DNA from: a virus
IMG/VR virus record: IMGVR_UViG_3300022074_000021
Span: 1-64,000 of that record
Direction: 5' to 3' (one strand)
Length of the DNA stretch: 64,000 bases
The position numbers and the translations under genes are program-made. The notes beneath the pieces were generated by a model. The model did not search any database and had not been told where the DNA came from. It was given only the letters and a program-made list of their open reading frames with translations. Below, in pieces: positions 47,411 to 55,755 of this stretch; the stretch's first letter is position 1; each line of letters begins with the position of its first letter.

Positions 47411-47418
47411 TATTTATC
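47411..47418 (-). promoter_or_regulatory. Late promoter, GATAAATA
   Basis: The box ends 5 nt before ATG 47405 and lies across the 3' end of the upstream gene. Confidence 0.72.
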
Positions 47419-48229
47419 TCTCATTTTGATTTTGCAACTTTTTGTTTTCTGTTGCAACTCTTTCACTGTGTATATTCATTAATATTCTAGATTCTACTGG
47501 TGATAACTTAAAGAATAAATCTGAACCTGGTGTGATTGTATTTTGGAATACATATATTAAAGAGTAAAATGATTTAAGATTAGTTGAAAACAGGTTAGAT
47601 ATAAATTGCATAACACCGTTGCCTAATATATTAATTTTAAGCTCTTCTACTCCAATAGCTTTATTCTGTTCAATTAATGATATGTCTAAGAGATTATTTT
47701 GAATCGTTTCAATGAACTTATTAATACGTTTAAAAAGAAATGCTGGTAGATTGTCCATTACCTGTGATTGTTCCTGCTTACTCAAAGTGCTAAACTCTAA
47801 AACGTTGTCGGCTACCTTAATTGTTTTAATTGTAGATATATATAAATCATCAATATGTTCGTAATATGATATACATGGAAGATCTAATGCTATTTCTATA
47901 CCTCCCTCTTCGAACTTAGTTTCTAAATCCACATAGTTAGTCTCGAGCTTTTCGAGTATAGAGTTTAAATTAACATCAATGTTTTTATTTTCTACATTAA
48001 GAGTTATCGAATCTTCGATGTATATCATTCTTATAAAAATAAGAAGATAAAACCTATCAAAAATGTTCATATCAGGCTCGATAAAGAGCTCTTCAAATAA
48101 TCTACTTAACCCTATTAAGTCATTATTCTGCGTATACTTAATAATAATGAGATAATCTTTATTATTTAACTCTTTGACTCTATACTTCTTACCTGATGGT
48201 AAGACTATTTCTACATTAAATTGCCGCAT
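47414..48229 (-). CDS. Second gp26/gp51-type baseplate protein, 271 aa
   Basis: The layout follows the adjacent gp26/gp51-family protein: an N-terminal beta segment (VEIVLPSGKKYRVKELNNKD), a central helical region and a late SQVMDNLPAFLFKRINKFIE that aligns with EIVNNLPLKLSNKILDYIS of the neighbour. It probably works in hub assembly. The start overlaps the end of the upstream 243-aa gene by 14 nt. It has a charged C-terminal tail after LMNIHSERVATENK. Confidence 0.6.
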   Translation of the reverse strand: MRQFNVEIVLPSGKKYRVKELNNKDYLIIIKYTQNNDLIGLSRLFEELFIEPDMNIFDRFYLLIFIRMIYIEDSITLNVENKNIDVNLNSILEKLETNYVDLETKFEEGGIEIALDLPCISYYEHIDDLYISTIKTIKVADNVLEFSTLSKQEQSQVMDNLPAFLFKRINKFIETIQNNLLDISLIEQNKAIGVEELKINILGNGVMQFISNLFSTNLKSFYSLIYVFQNTITPGSDLFFKLSPVESRILMNIHSERVATENKKLQNQNER

Positions 48230-48947
48230 CTAATACCCCTCTAGGAGTATTTAGTTGATAATGTTGAAAAGTAAAGCCTACTCCACGAGATAATACATCA
48301 CTTGCATTAAAAGTGTCGTAGCTTATTTTATCACCTTGAACAGTATTGGGAATACAGTCATAAAAAGTATGCATTTTACGAATACCAAATTCTACTTCTT
48401 CATTCTCCCTTCGTCGCTTATTTGATTCCGCTACTTTATCTGGATATCGTATTGCAGTACGGGTATACTGTATAACATCAATATTACATTTAATATCAGG
48501 CTCAAAATCATCTTCTATTAAACCTGCATAAGAAGCAGCGACAGCCCATGGTTGAAAGAAAAAAGAAAATACATCTCTATTAGTTTCTAAAAAAGTAACA
48601 TCTAAATTATTGTTTTCCATTCTATTACCTCCAACTAACGCAGAGCGAAATCCACCTGCTTGTGATATACTAGCTGTGCTGATATCAAATCCCTCTTGTG
48701 GAAATAATACGTTTTGGGCTAATAAAAAACCAACTTCAGTATCAGATACTCGATCAATTAATCCAGTATCAACTCTAAACGTATTTGGTCTATAAGAATT
48801 TAAATAATACTCGATTGCATCCCCAACATTGGACATCGCACCACTGCCTGTTCGTGCGGAAAAATTAATACCCCAAATACTTTTAATTGGAATATCATTT
48901 GTCCAGTCTTGATGAAGCCGGAGACGCTTTCGAATATGATTAGGCAT
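48216..48947 (-). CDS. Tail-tube-fold structural protein, 243 aa
   Basis: The beta-rich sequence (NNNLDVTFLETNRDVFSFFF, then INVIQ-type strand pairs, then GVGFTFQHYQ) looks like the tube/initiator fold used by gp19, gp48 and gp54. It is longer than the tube subunit and may be the tube initiator (gp54 type, 320 aa in T4). It follows the 179-aa tube gene by 3 nt. The N-terminus is strongly basic (MPNHIRKRLRLHQ). The fold call is by pattern. Confidence 0.5.
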   Translation of the reverse strand: MPNHIRKRLRLHQDWTNDIPIKSIWGINFSARTGSGAMSNVGDAIEYYLNSYRPNTFRVDTGLIDRVSDTEVGFLLAQNVLFPQEGFDISTASISQAGGFRSALVGGNRMENNNLDVTFLETNRDVFSFFFQPWAVAASYAGLIEDDFEPDIKCNIDVIQYTRTAIRYPDKVAESNKRRRENEEVEFGIRKMHTFYDCIPNTVQGDKISYDTFNASDVLSRGVGFTFQHYQLNTPRGVLDAAI

Positions 48948-48950
48948 CTT

Positions 48951-49490
48951 TTATCGTTCTTTTGTATAGAAGTGATAAGAGATGGTAGCGTCAATATTAA
49001 CAGTTGTACCAGTACCACCGGCAATATCATAGTTAATACTATTAACATTACGTAGAGAGGCACCTATTAGCTTATACTCAGCAATTGGTTCGAGTTCTTT
49101 ATCGAGCTGTGCCAGTTGAATAAAGAAATCATCATCAGGAGTACCATATTCTCCGGTCGATGTCTGATCATCAAAGAGAGAGCGAGATGCTTGTTCAAAG
49201 TAATTACGAAGAGAGCTCTCAGCGTCAAGATAGAACTGCAGGGAGTAATCACCAGATCCTGGGTATGTTACTGCGCCAGGAACGTTCAATTGAAGACCCA
49301 TATAAGGTACAGCAACGTTTCCAATATTACGACCTGGTAAAGATGCTGTCTTGACATAAATAAGGTCACCTTCCTCGAGAGCAGGTACCCCTTGAAGCTG
49401 CATCTGAGTTACACGGAAAAGAAAATCACGTGAAAAGTCTTTATCAGCAGCTGTGCGATAAAAGTTTTGAATATTCTGATTTACAGGCAT
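48951..49490 (-). CDS. 19: Tail tube protein (T4 gp19-like)
   Basis: This is the main subunit of the inner tail tube. It has the gp19 layout, with an N-terminal FRVTQMQLQGVPALEEGDLI, VKTASLPGRNIGNVAVPYMG, a central SLQFYLDAESSLRNYFEQAS and a final strand NIDATISYHFYTK. It is 179 aa against 163 in T4. A late box 5 nt upstream and a terminator just before that give it a separate transcript from the sheath, consistent with high expression. A related 192-aa protein lies beyond the sheath, so either may be the main tube protein, but this one fits better. Confidence 0.75.
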   Translation of the reverse strand: MPVNQNIQNFYRTAADKDFSRDFLFRVTQMQLQGVPALEEGDLIYVKTASLPGRNIGNVAVPYMGLQLNVPGAVTYPGSGDYSLQFYLDAESSLRNYFEQASRSLFDDQTSTGEYGTPDDDFFIQLAQLDKELEPIAEYKLIGASLRNVNSINYDIAGGTGTTVNIDATISYHFYTKER

Positions 49491-49495
49491 ACTAA

Positions 49496-49503
49496 TATTT
49501 ATG
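49496..49503 (-). promoter_or_regulatory. Late promoter, CATAAATA
   Basis: The box ends 5 nt before ATG 49490, just downstream of the sheath terminator. Confidence 0.78.
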
Positions 49504-49522
49504 CTTCCAACAGTTAGATTAT

Positions 49523-49551
49523 AAAAAAAGAGGAGGTCTTTCGACCTCCTC
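49523..49551 (-). terminator. Terminator after tail sheath
   Basis: A 9-bp stem (GAGGAGGTC pairing with GACCTCCTC, loop TTTC) is followed on the minus strand by seven T. It separates sheath from tube transcription. Confidence 0.85.
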
Positions 49552-49577
49552 CTGTAAATTTATTTAAGTTTATTAAT

Positions 49578-51920
49578 TTAAGCTCCGATAAGCTCTTCAA
49601 AGCTAGCATCTGTACGCGTAGCATAGAAGTTTACCAAGATAAACTCTGCAGTACGTACTGGCTTTAGGTAAATATCAACCACCAGCTCATTTTGATCAAT
49701 AACTTCAGCTGTATTATTACGCTCGTCGCAAACAATCATAAAGTCATATAGACCGTCATCCGCTTTAACTCGCTCAAAGAACGGTGTTAACGTATTAACA
49801 ACTCGAGTTCTTGTAAACAATGTATTGTTCTCAAAGAGGAAGAACTGCATTGTCTTCTTAGTAATCTTCTCAAGATATAAGAATGTACGACGTACGTTGA
49901 TACGATCAAATGCACTAGGCTTTCTTAGTAAGGTCTTTTGTCCAAAGAATACATTACCTTGATCGGCAAAGTTAGCAATTGGGTTGAGGTTAGCTGTATA
50001 AAGATCATCTCGTTGACGTTGGTTTGGTGTAACAGCGATGTCTGAAGCATCTGTAACTATGCCACGATTAAATCCAGCAGGTGCACCCCATGGGCCAACT
50101 GCAGCATCTGTAGCAGCCATCTTAGCAGCAGCAAATCCAGACGATGGAACCCATACATTTAAACCTGTATAGTTATCATAAACACTCATCCAGTTAGCAT
50201 AGACTGTAGCATATGATGTATTAGCTAATTCAAACTGATGTCTAATTGCCCAGTAAATATCTACGTAGAAGTTTTTAGTAGGATCCTTCTGAACTTTGCT
50301 ATTTGTACCAGTTACAACTAACTGACGAATTGGATCAGCAATGAATAAAATATCACCTCGACCACCCTCTTTGGCAGGTCCTGCAAATGTAGCAAACTTA
50401 TTGAAGACGTTCATGTAAGAACTTCTTGCAAACGTAGTACTTAAATCACCAGATGTTCTTAACGCTTCAATTTCAGTTGTTGTTTTTGTATCATCAAACT
50501 TTGCATCACTTGCTGATACGGTCTCCATATAAGTATTGATAGTACCAAGACCAGCTTCAGCAATCATACTAATATCATACTTACGATCATTACGAACTCG
50601 ATCAAGAGCACGGTCAAGCTTACCTGGAATATTACCGATTACTTTCGTTGTAAGATCGACATCCCCGTAACTACCGAGCGGGGCGAGATTATCAGCTTTT
50701 GAAATTAACATGTCGGGTGAAAATTTTCCCACTGCTGTAGAGAGAGCAAAGAAGGTTGATGGTAATCCTGACACAGTTTGGCTAATTTCCCCCGTTTGAA
50801 CAGCTGCAGATAGGGCATTTGAAAAGACACGAATCTTAAACTTTGGTGTACCATCATCTTTAAGCTGTACTCCAGTATTAGCATTTGATACAAAAGGATT
50901 AACTATTACATCAATATTACGTGATTTTTCTTCAACCGTATCTAAACTGAAATTAACCGGTGCGCCACCATTTTCTGAATTGCGTTGACGGTATTTACCA
51001 ATTGAAGCATTATAACCTTCCTCAAGAAGATAATCAAGTTTATTGGCCTCTTTTGAAAACACTGACTGTCGAAGTTTAAATACACCAACATTTAGAGCAT
51101 CATCAAACTCACGCGTCCCGATATCATATCCTTCAATACGATCTTCCATTACCTGTGAAATCGATCCGTTAGAAGGATTATCACCAAATTCAGGTGTAGC
51201 GGTAAGAGAGAATTCGAATCGCGATGCTGGTACTTCTGTAAATGTTGATATACCACCTGTTTGAGCACCTGTAGTAACTGAAAATACACTCTGTATAGAC
51301 TCAAAACTTGATGCTGGGTTTAAAAGAGTATTGTCAGTTAAACCAACATAATATCCATTGAATTGATTATCAATCACTGTTTGTCCTTTGTTAACAACGA
51401 GCACTGCAGCACCAGATAACCCATTGATATCATTAAATGATGTGATTATATTATTAGTAAAATTAAACAATTGTCCATTCTTGAGCTGTATGTATTGCTC
51501 ATTAGTAATTTCAAACTGAGTTGGTCGACCTAATACATATGTACCACTATTAACTGAATACGTTGTTGAGATAGCATTCGCTGCGTCATCATAAACCACG
51601 GCTGGGTAAGCAAGAACACTTACTTTAGAGCCAAAACCTTGACCAGAACCAGCTCCATATGGGAGACGGTTAACGAGCAAAGAGCCAGAAGAGTTTAAAG
51701 CAGCGCGCGCCGAGTGATAAAAATATCTTTCTGCTGGAGTCTTTGGAGCACCGTAAATTTGTTCAAACTCAGAAATATTTCCAAGTCCGATAACTTCATC
51801 GGTAGGTCCTTCGGAAGCGAATCCAGCAATATACGTTGTGGTGCCTGTTTGAGCTGTGCGTAGTGATAAATCACTCTCACGAATCTCGACACCAGGAGAT
51901 TGAATTGTCCTATTAGCCAT
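49578..51920 (-). CDS. 18: Tail sheath protein (T4 gp18-like)
   Basis: This is the contractile sheath subunit. The N-terminus (SPGVEIRESDLSLRTAQTGT, then TTYIAGFASEGP) and the strongly conserved C-terminal domain (FGQKTLLRKPSAFDRINVRR, TFLYLEKITKK, FLFENNTLFTRTRV) are typical. It is 780 aa against 659 in T4, so it has larger outward insertions in the middle. A late box stands 5 nt before the ATG, and a strong terminator lies 27 nt after the stop, making it a single-gene transcript. Confidence 0.95.
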   Translation of the reverse strand: MANRTIQSPGVEIRESDLSLRTAQTGTTTYIAGFASEGPTDEVIGLGNISEFEQIYGAPKTPAERYFYHSARAALNSSGSLLVNRLPYGAGSGQGFGSKVSVLAYPAVVYDDAANAISTTYSVNSGTYVLGRPTQFEITNEQYIQLKNGQLFNFTNNIITSFNDINGLSGAAVLVVNKGQTVIDNQFNGYYVGLTDNTLLNPASSFESIQSVFSVTTGAQTGGISTFTEVPASRFEFSLTATPEFGDNPSNGSISQVMEDRIEGYDIGTREFDDALNVGVFKLRQSVFSKEANKLDYLLEEGYNASIGKYRQRNSENGGAPVNFSLDTVEEKSRNIDVIVNPFVSNANTGVQLKDDGTPKFKIRVFSNALSAAVQTGEISQTVSGLPSTFFALSTAVGKFSPDMLISKADNLAPLGSYGDVDLTTKVIGNIPGKLDRALDRVRNDRKYDISMIAEAGLGTINTYMETVSASDAKFDDTKTTTEIEALRTSGDLSTTFARSSYMNVFNKFATFAGPAKEGGRGDILFIADPIRQLVVTGTNSKVQKDPTKNFYVDIYWAIRHQFELANTSYATVYANWMSVYDNYTGLNVWVPSSGFAAAKMAATDAAVGPWGAPAGFNRGIVTDASDIAVTPNQRQRDDLYTANLNPIANFADQGNVFFGQKTLLRKPSAFDRINVRRTFLYLEKITKKTMQFFLFENNTLFTRTRVVNTLTPFFERVKADDGLYDFMIVCDERNNTAEVIDQNELVVDIYLKPVRTAEFILVNFYATRTDASFEELIGA

Positions 51921-51925
51921 ATCAT

Positions 51926-51933
51926 TATTTATG
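51926..51933 (-). promoter_or_regulatory. Late promoter, CATAAATA
   Basis: The box ends 5 nt before the sheath ATG at 51920. Confidence 0.8.
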
Positions 51934-51966
51934 CTTTTCCGGACAAAAATCTGTAACTATTTTAAT

Positions 51967-52545
51967 TTAGTAGTTAATAAGTTTGGAGTGAATTTGTGAA
52001 TAGACAAAAGTCATCGATGAAGTAATTTCATCAGCATTTCTATAGTTATATTGTATTTCTCCTAAAGTTACTGGAAAAGCTTTTGTGTATGTAAATTCAA
52101 TACGTTTATTATTAAACTCATCTAAACCGAATAATGTCATATCAGTCTGATAACTTTTAAAATCTTCATCTGTGACTAAATCAGCAGCATCGTATAGTCC
52201 TTCCTTTTGATCGTGCATCAAATTGAGCCATTTATAAAGCACCCAATAGTTATTGAACCCATTATCAATAGTAAATTCTACAGTTACTGGTGGGAAAGGC
52301 TCTCTTGCATGAGTTGAGTTATACAAGTTTGAACCTGCATAAGGTATCTGTAAGGCCGGGACATCTATTGTAGGTACAACAGCACCATAAACGGAAAACT
52401 GAAAAGCATCTTCATTAACATTGTATGTCTGTCTATCAGTTTTGGAATCAATCTTACGTAAGGCCGGAGGTAAAGAGAAAACAAGAGTAAACTTATCAGC
52501 TCTACTCTTATTAAGAAATGATTGATTATTTTGGTTTACAGCCAT
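51967..52545 (-). CDS. Tail tube-like protein, 192 aa
   Basis: The beta-rich order (DKFTLVFSLPPALRKI, DAFQFSVYGAVVPTIDVPAL, TVEFTIDNGFNNYWVLYKWL, RIEFTYTKAFPVTLGEIQYN) is that of a tube-fold subunit and differs from the 179-aa gp19 candidate. It lies between large terminase and sheath, where T4 has no such gene. It could be the tube itself, a tail terminator or a tube-completion protein. A late box stands 5 nt before the ATG. Confidence 0.65.
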   Translation of the reverse strand: MAVNQNNQSFLNKSRADKFTLVFSLPPALRKIDSKTDRQTYNVNEDAFQFSVYGAVVPTIDVPALQIPYAGSNLYNSTHAREPFPPVTVEFTIDNGFNNYWVLYKWLNLMHDQKEGLYDAADLVTDEDFKSYQTDMTLFGLDEFNNKRIEFTYTKAFPVTLGEIQYNYRNADEITSSMTFVYSQIHSKLINY

Positions 52546-52550
52546 ACTGT

Positions 52551-52558
52551 TATTTAAT
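52551..52558 (-). promoter_or_regulatory. Late promoter, ATTAAATA
   Basis: The box ends 5 nt before ATG 52545, directly after the terminase stop. Confidence 0.7.
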
Positions 52559-54262
52559 CTAGAGTTGCGTAAATCCTTGGTCTAATAGATCATAATAATC
52601 ATCACCCATATCATTATCATCACTATTTGTCATGCCCCAATAAACTGGATTGAGATCAGGACTACCTCCTGTAACTTCATTGTCAGTATAGATTGAAGTA
52701 GGATCTTCAAATAAAGATACTCCAAAGTCTAACGGCTCAATAGTCTTTGGCCGGCCAGTATCATCCTTTTCTATAATTTCAAAGTATTGTTCACATATCT
52801 CGTTATCTAAAACATAGTATCCATACATTAAAGCCATAACTAAGTCATCATGACACCCATGTCTGGCTTTCCAAGTACCATTAGGATAACGTACAAAATT
52901 TCGAAGCTCATTTAAAGTTTCTCCATCCCGCATAACAATTGACTTAAGATCATTCATCCAATAACGCATGTTAATAATACCACGATGCTTTGTATTGGTG
53001 TGGGCAATCATACCTTGCATGCGTTTCTTTCTATGAGCGACCTTGTTACCATATGAAACTAGCTTTGGATAGCTCATATCATATGCAAGGCGATCAACAA
53101 CTTGAGCACCACAATTGTTACGCTCAACTAATGCTAATGGTGAGCCATAGTTACGAAGAATCTTATAAACTTTGTTACTAAACTCCATAGGAGAGATTTT
53201 ATTATTACGATATACTGCTACTTGTCTTACTTCTGCCGGATCAGTAATATCTAGCATCTGTATAATTGAGCTATCCTTTCCAACACCCTCAGCTGTGTCG
53301 ACACCGGCGGCATATATTCTACCCTCTTGTGCTTCTTCCCAAACTCTATAGCAACCATCATCTAGTACAACTTTAGGATCACATATTTGACGCTCCATCA
53401 TTTCATATAAAGCATCATCAATCGAAGCTTCGCCAGAATTAATCCACTCACAACAAAACTCTTGACGCCATGCTTCATCAGATCCAATCGTTTGTTTAGT
53501 AGTAGTCGCCCATTTATTATCCCGACCAGGTACTTCATCCCACATTATTTTTCCATATGCCCAGCCGTTCTCTTTTGTTTCAGCTCCATTATAGAGTCTA
53601 TAAAATAAATTCTGTGTACCATTAGCTGTCGAGCATACGAATGCTTTTGATTTTTTCGAAGAAGATATAATAGGGAAGACAGATTTCCAAAACTCATCTA
53701 CTAAATGAGGCTCAATAAATGCCATCTCGTCAACTACTAAGCAATTAACAGATTGTCCTCGAGCAGCTGTACCAGTTGTAGTCGTAATACCAATACGAGA
53801 ACCATTCTCAAGAGTCATAGATGTCTTAGCATATTCTTTAACAGGAGGTTTAAGCCAGTTGGGTAACTCTTCATAAGCCATTCTAACACGAGAGAAAATT
53901 TCAATAGCAGTTGCTTCTTTGTTTGCAACAAGAAGGATGCGTTGATCTTTTTGAAAGCATGCCTGCCATAATAGGTAGATTGTCATAAGAGTTGACTTAC
54001 CAATCTGACGTGAGGCTAAAAGAATATAAAATCGATTATCTCTCATAGCTCTTAATGCCTTTTTTTGAGCTGGGTATAGCTTTATTTTTTCTCTACCTGC
54101 ATCTAAATTAACTATATAAAAAAAGTTTTCAGCAAAGTAAAGAATATTTTTCTGAGCTCTTTTGAGAGATTTAATTTTATCTGGAGTATATTCTCCTTGC
54201 CAGTTACGATTGGGTAAATTATCATTACCCATATAGAACATACCAGTATCTTTTTTTGACAT
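52559..54262 (-). CDS. 17: Large terminase subunit (T4 gp17-like)
   Basis: This is the packaging motor ATPase and headful nuclease. Walker A SRQIGKST is at residues 84-91 and Walker B CLVVDEMAF at 174-182. The C-terminal nuclease carries AAGVDTAEGVGKDSS and the final acidic motif CHDDLVMAL. The length is 567 aa against 610 in T4. A late box is 10 nt upstream. The tube-like gene, sheath and tube follow, matching the T4 order of terminase then sheath then tube except for the extra tube-like gene. Confidence 0.95.
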   Translation of the reverse strand: MSKKDTGMFYMGNDNLPNRNWQGEYTPDKIKSLKRAQKNILYFAENFFYIVNLDAGREKIKLYPAQKKALRAMRDNRFYILLASRQIGKSTLMTIYLLWQACFQKDQRILLVANKEATAIEIFSRVRMAYEELPNWLKPPVKEYAKTSMTLENGSRIGITTTTGTAARGQSVNCLVVDEMAFIEPHLVDEFWKSVFPIISSSKKSKAFVCSTANGTQNLFYRLYNGAETKENGWAYGKIMWDEVPGRDNKWATTTKQTIGSDEAWRQEFCCEWINSGEASIDDALYEMMERQICDPKVVLDDGCYRVWEEAQEGRIYAAGVDTAEGVGKDSSIIQMLDITDPAEVRQVAVYRNNKISPMEFSNKVYKILRNYGSPLALVERNNCGAQVVDRLAYDMSYPKLVSYGNKVAHRKKRMQGMIAHTNTKHRGIINMRYWMNDLKSIVMRDGETLNELRNFVRYPNGTWKARHGCHDDLVMALMYGYYVLDNEICEQYFEIIEKDDTGRPKTIEPLDFGVSLFEDPTSIYTDNEVTGGSPDLNPVYWGMTNSDDNDMGDDYYDLLDQGFTQL

Positions 54263-54272
54263 AGACTATGCT

Positions 54273-54280
54273 TATTTAAT
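54273..54280 (-). promoter_or_regulatory. Late promoter, ATTAAATA
   Basis: The box ends 10 nt before ATG 54262, a longer spacing than usual. Confidence 0.55.
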
Positions 54281-54327
54281 CTTATATTTTTATTTTACAA
54301 CTATTCCTGGTTTTTACTATCAGCTGA

Positions 54328-54335
54328 CATAAATA
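54328..54335 (+). promoter_or_regulatory. Late promoter, CATAAATA
   Basis: The box ends 5 nt before ATG 54341. It faces away from the terminase promoter. Confidence 0.78.
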
Positions 54336-54340
54336 TTAGC

Positions 54341-55330
54341 ATGGCTAAAACAAAAGACCTTAAAGATCTCGGTGAGGTTTATGGTAACCTTGGTAAAGAG
54401 GCTACTGTTGTTGCTGAGAATTTAGAAGCGCAAACAGTTGGTGATAAGAATGCCAATGTTGGTGATGCAGATATCCAACCTGGTGGACCAACAGCAGAGG
54501 GTGGATTTGAAGAATCGGAAGTTGATATTAAAAAGGTAGGGGATGACAATCCTTATAATATTAAAGGACTTTCATACGGGGATGATAACTGCCCTACTCT
54601 TGAGACAGAGCAACCGGAAGAGCAAGAAGCTGGAGAAAAGAAAGATGATCCAGAAAGTTCGACTGAAGAAGAAGACGAAGAAGAATTTTCCGAAGAAGTA
54701 CTTGAAATTGCACGGGAGGGACTAAATAAATATATGGCCAATAAATCTATTTTTGATGAACTCTATGCCAAAGTCATTAACGAAGACTTCGGTATGGAAG
54801 AAGTTGACGACCTTGATGCTCTCGGTATTGAAGATGCAACTCCAGATGAGGAGCTTGCTGACGATGAAGGTGACGACATTGAAGGTGAAGTAACAATTAC
54901 ACTTGACAAAGAACTCGCAAAAGCTCTCCATGATATCCTTATGGCAGCCATGGAGGAAGATGATGATGATTCAGACGACGATGCTGATGCTGATGATGAA
55001 GCTGAAGATGGTGAAATGCATGGACACGAGGATGGCGAAATGCATGGACACGAAGAAGACAACGAGGGAGAGCCAACAGCTTTTAACACCCATTATAATG
55101 ATGGTAAAAGCAATAAAGTTGGTAACACTGGAGACGGCTTCGGTCAACCTAAAGTTCAGCCAATGAATAAAGTACATCACAAACCAGTAGCTGGTGCTTC
55201 TGATACAGGTGGTACTCCACAAGCTCTTAACCATTCTGTGAATGATGGTAAGAATAATAAAGTTGGTAACCAAGGAGATGGCTTCGGTCAACCTAAAGTT
55301 GAGCCAATGAATAAAGCTGTTAAAGCATAA
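54341..55330 (+). CDS. Highly acidic core/scaffold-type protein, 329 aa
   Basis: The N-terminus MAKTKDLKDLGEVYGN contains L10-G11-E12 before V13, fitting the prohead protease rule, and parallels MAK...MLAEAYG of the interrupted gene at 37098. Long Glu/Asp stretches at about 90-125 and 165-245 resemble T4 head core proteins. The C-terminus has two copies of NDGK-x-NKVGN-x-GDGFGQPKV. These features support an internal scaffold processed during maturation. It lies next to the neck gene with a strong terminator after its stop. No direct homology is recognised. Confidence 0.65.
   Translation: MAKTKDLKDLGEVYGNLGKEATVVAENLEAQTVGDKNANVGDADIQPGGPTAEGGFEESEVDIKKVGDDNPYNIKGLSYGDDNCPTLETEQPEEQEAGEKKDDPESSTEEEDEEEFSEEVLEIAREGLNKYMANKSIFDELYAKVINEDFGMEEVDDLDALGIEDATPDEELADDEGDDIEGEVTITLDKELAKALHDILMAAMEEDDDDSDDDADADDEAEDGEMHGHEDGEMHGHEEDNEGEPTAFNTHYNDGKSNKVGNTGDGFGQPKVQPMNKVHHKPVAGASDTGGTPQALNHSVNDGKNNKVGNQGDGFGQPKVEPMNKAVKA
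55097..55315 (+). repeat. Two 75-bp direct repeats in the acidic protein gene
   Basis: Copies at 55097-55171 and 55241-55315 are nearly identical in DNA and encode NDGK-x-NKVGN-x-GDGFGQPKV-x-PMNK. The intervening 69 bp encode a polar linker. The duplication keeps the frame. Confidence 0.9.
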
Positions 55331-55353
55331 TTAACTTAAACATATAACAGAAG

Positions 55354-55382
55354 AGACTCGTGCAAAGCACGAGTCTTTTTTT
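55354..55382 (+). terminator. Terminator after the acidic protein gene
   Basis: A 10-bp stem (AGACTCGTGC and GCACGAGTCT) with an AAA loop is followed by six further T. Confidence 0.92.
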
Positions 55383-55400
55383 GTATATTGATATAACTAG

Positions 55401-55408
55401 CATAAATA
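55401..55408 (+). promoter_or_regulatory. Late promoter, CATAAATA
   Basis: The box ends 5 nt before ATG 55414 and lies inside a longer in-frame reading from 55360, so the shorter start is chosen. Confidence 0.75.
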
Positions 55409-55413
55409 TATAC

Positions 55414-55755
55414 ATGCAGACATTTAAGGAGTACTACCAGGGTAATCATATGATGCATGCTAATGCTACATCTGCACGCAAAGGTGGTAAAAGTATTATG
55501 CGCTCTGGTCGTAAACATGAGAACTTAACTAGAAAAGAGTATAAGCATAAATGCCCTCATGTTAAAAACCTTGTAAACGGTGGCGCAGGTTCAATTAATT
55601 TATTAGGTCAACCGCTTATGAATTCTTTACAACTGTATGGTATGGAGTTCGAACCAGGTACAGTAAAAGGTATAGGTAACTCTGATGTAGAAATCGAAAT
55701 GTTTGAAAATGAAGAAGGTCAGCCGCAAGCTATCCTTCGTAGAAAAAATAAATAA
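55414..55755 (+). CDS. Small late protein with capsid-leader-like N-terminus, 113 aa
   Basis: The N-terminus MQTFKEYYQGN resembles the MKTFKEFYTEG leader of the 149-aa basic protein, although no Glu is present at the expected cut. A basic segment follows (SARKGGKSIMRSGRKHENLT), then a compact C-terminal half (QLYGMEFEPGTVKGIGNSDV). The start is fixed by the late box. The stop overlaps the neck gene start (TAATG), so it is co-translated with gp14 and may be a head-completion or neck accessory protein. Confidence 0.65.
   Translation: MQTFKEYYQGNHMMHANATSARKGGKSIMRSGRKHENLTRKEYKHKCPHVKNLVNGGAGSINLLGQPLMNSLQLYGMEFEPGTVKGIGNSDVEIEMFENEEGQPQAILRRKNK

Noticed and set aside
54553-55089. Minus-strand Ser-rich open frames opposite the acidic protein gene
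   Set aside because: GAA/GAT codons of the acidic protein read as Ser/Phe codons on the other strand. No promoter or plausible domain supports these frames.
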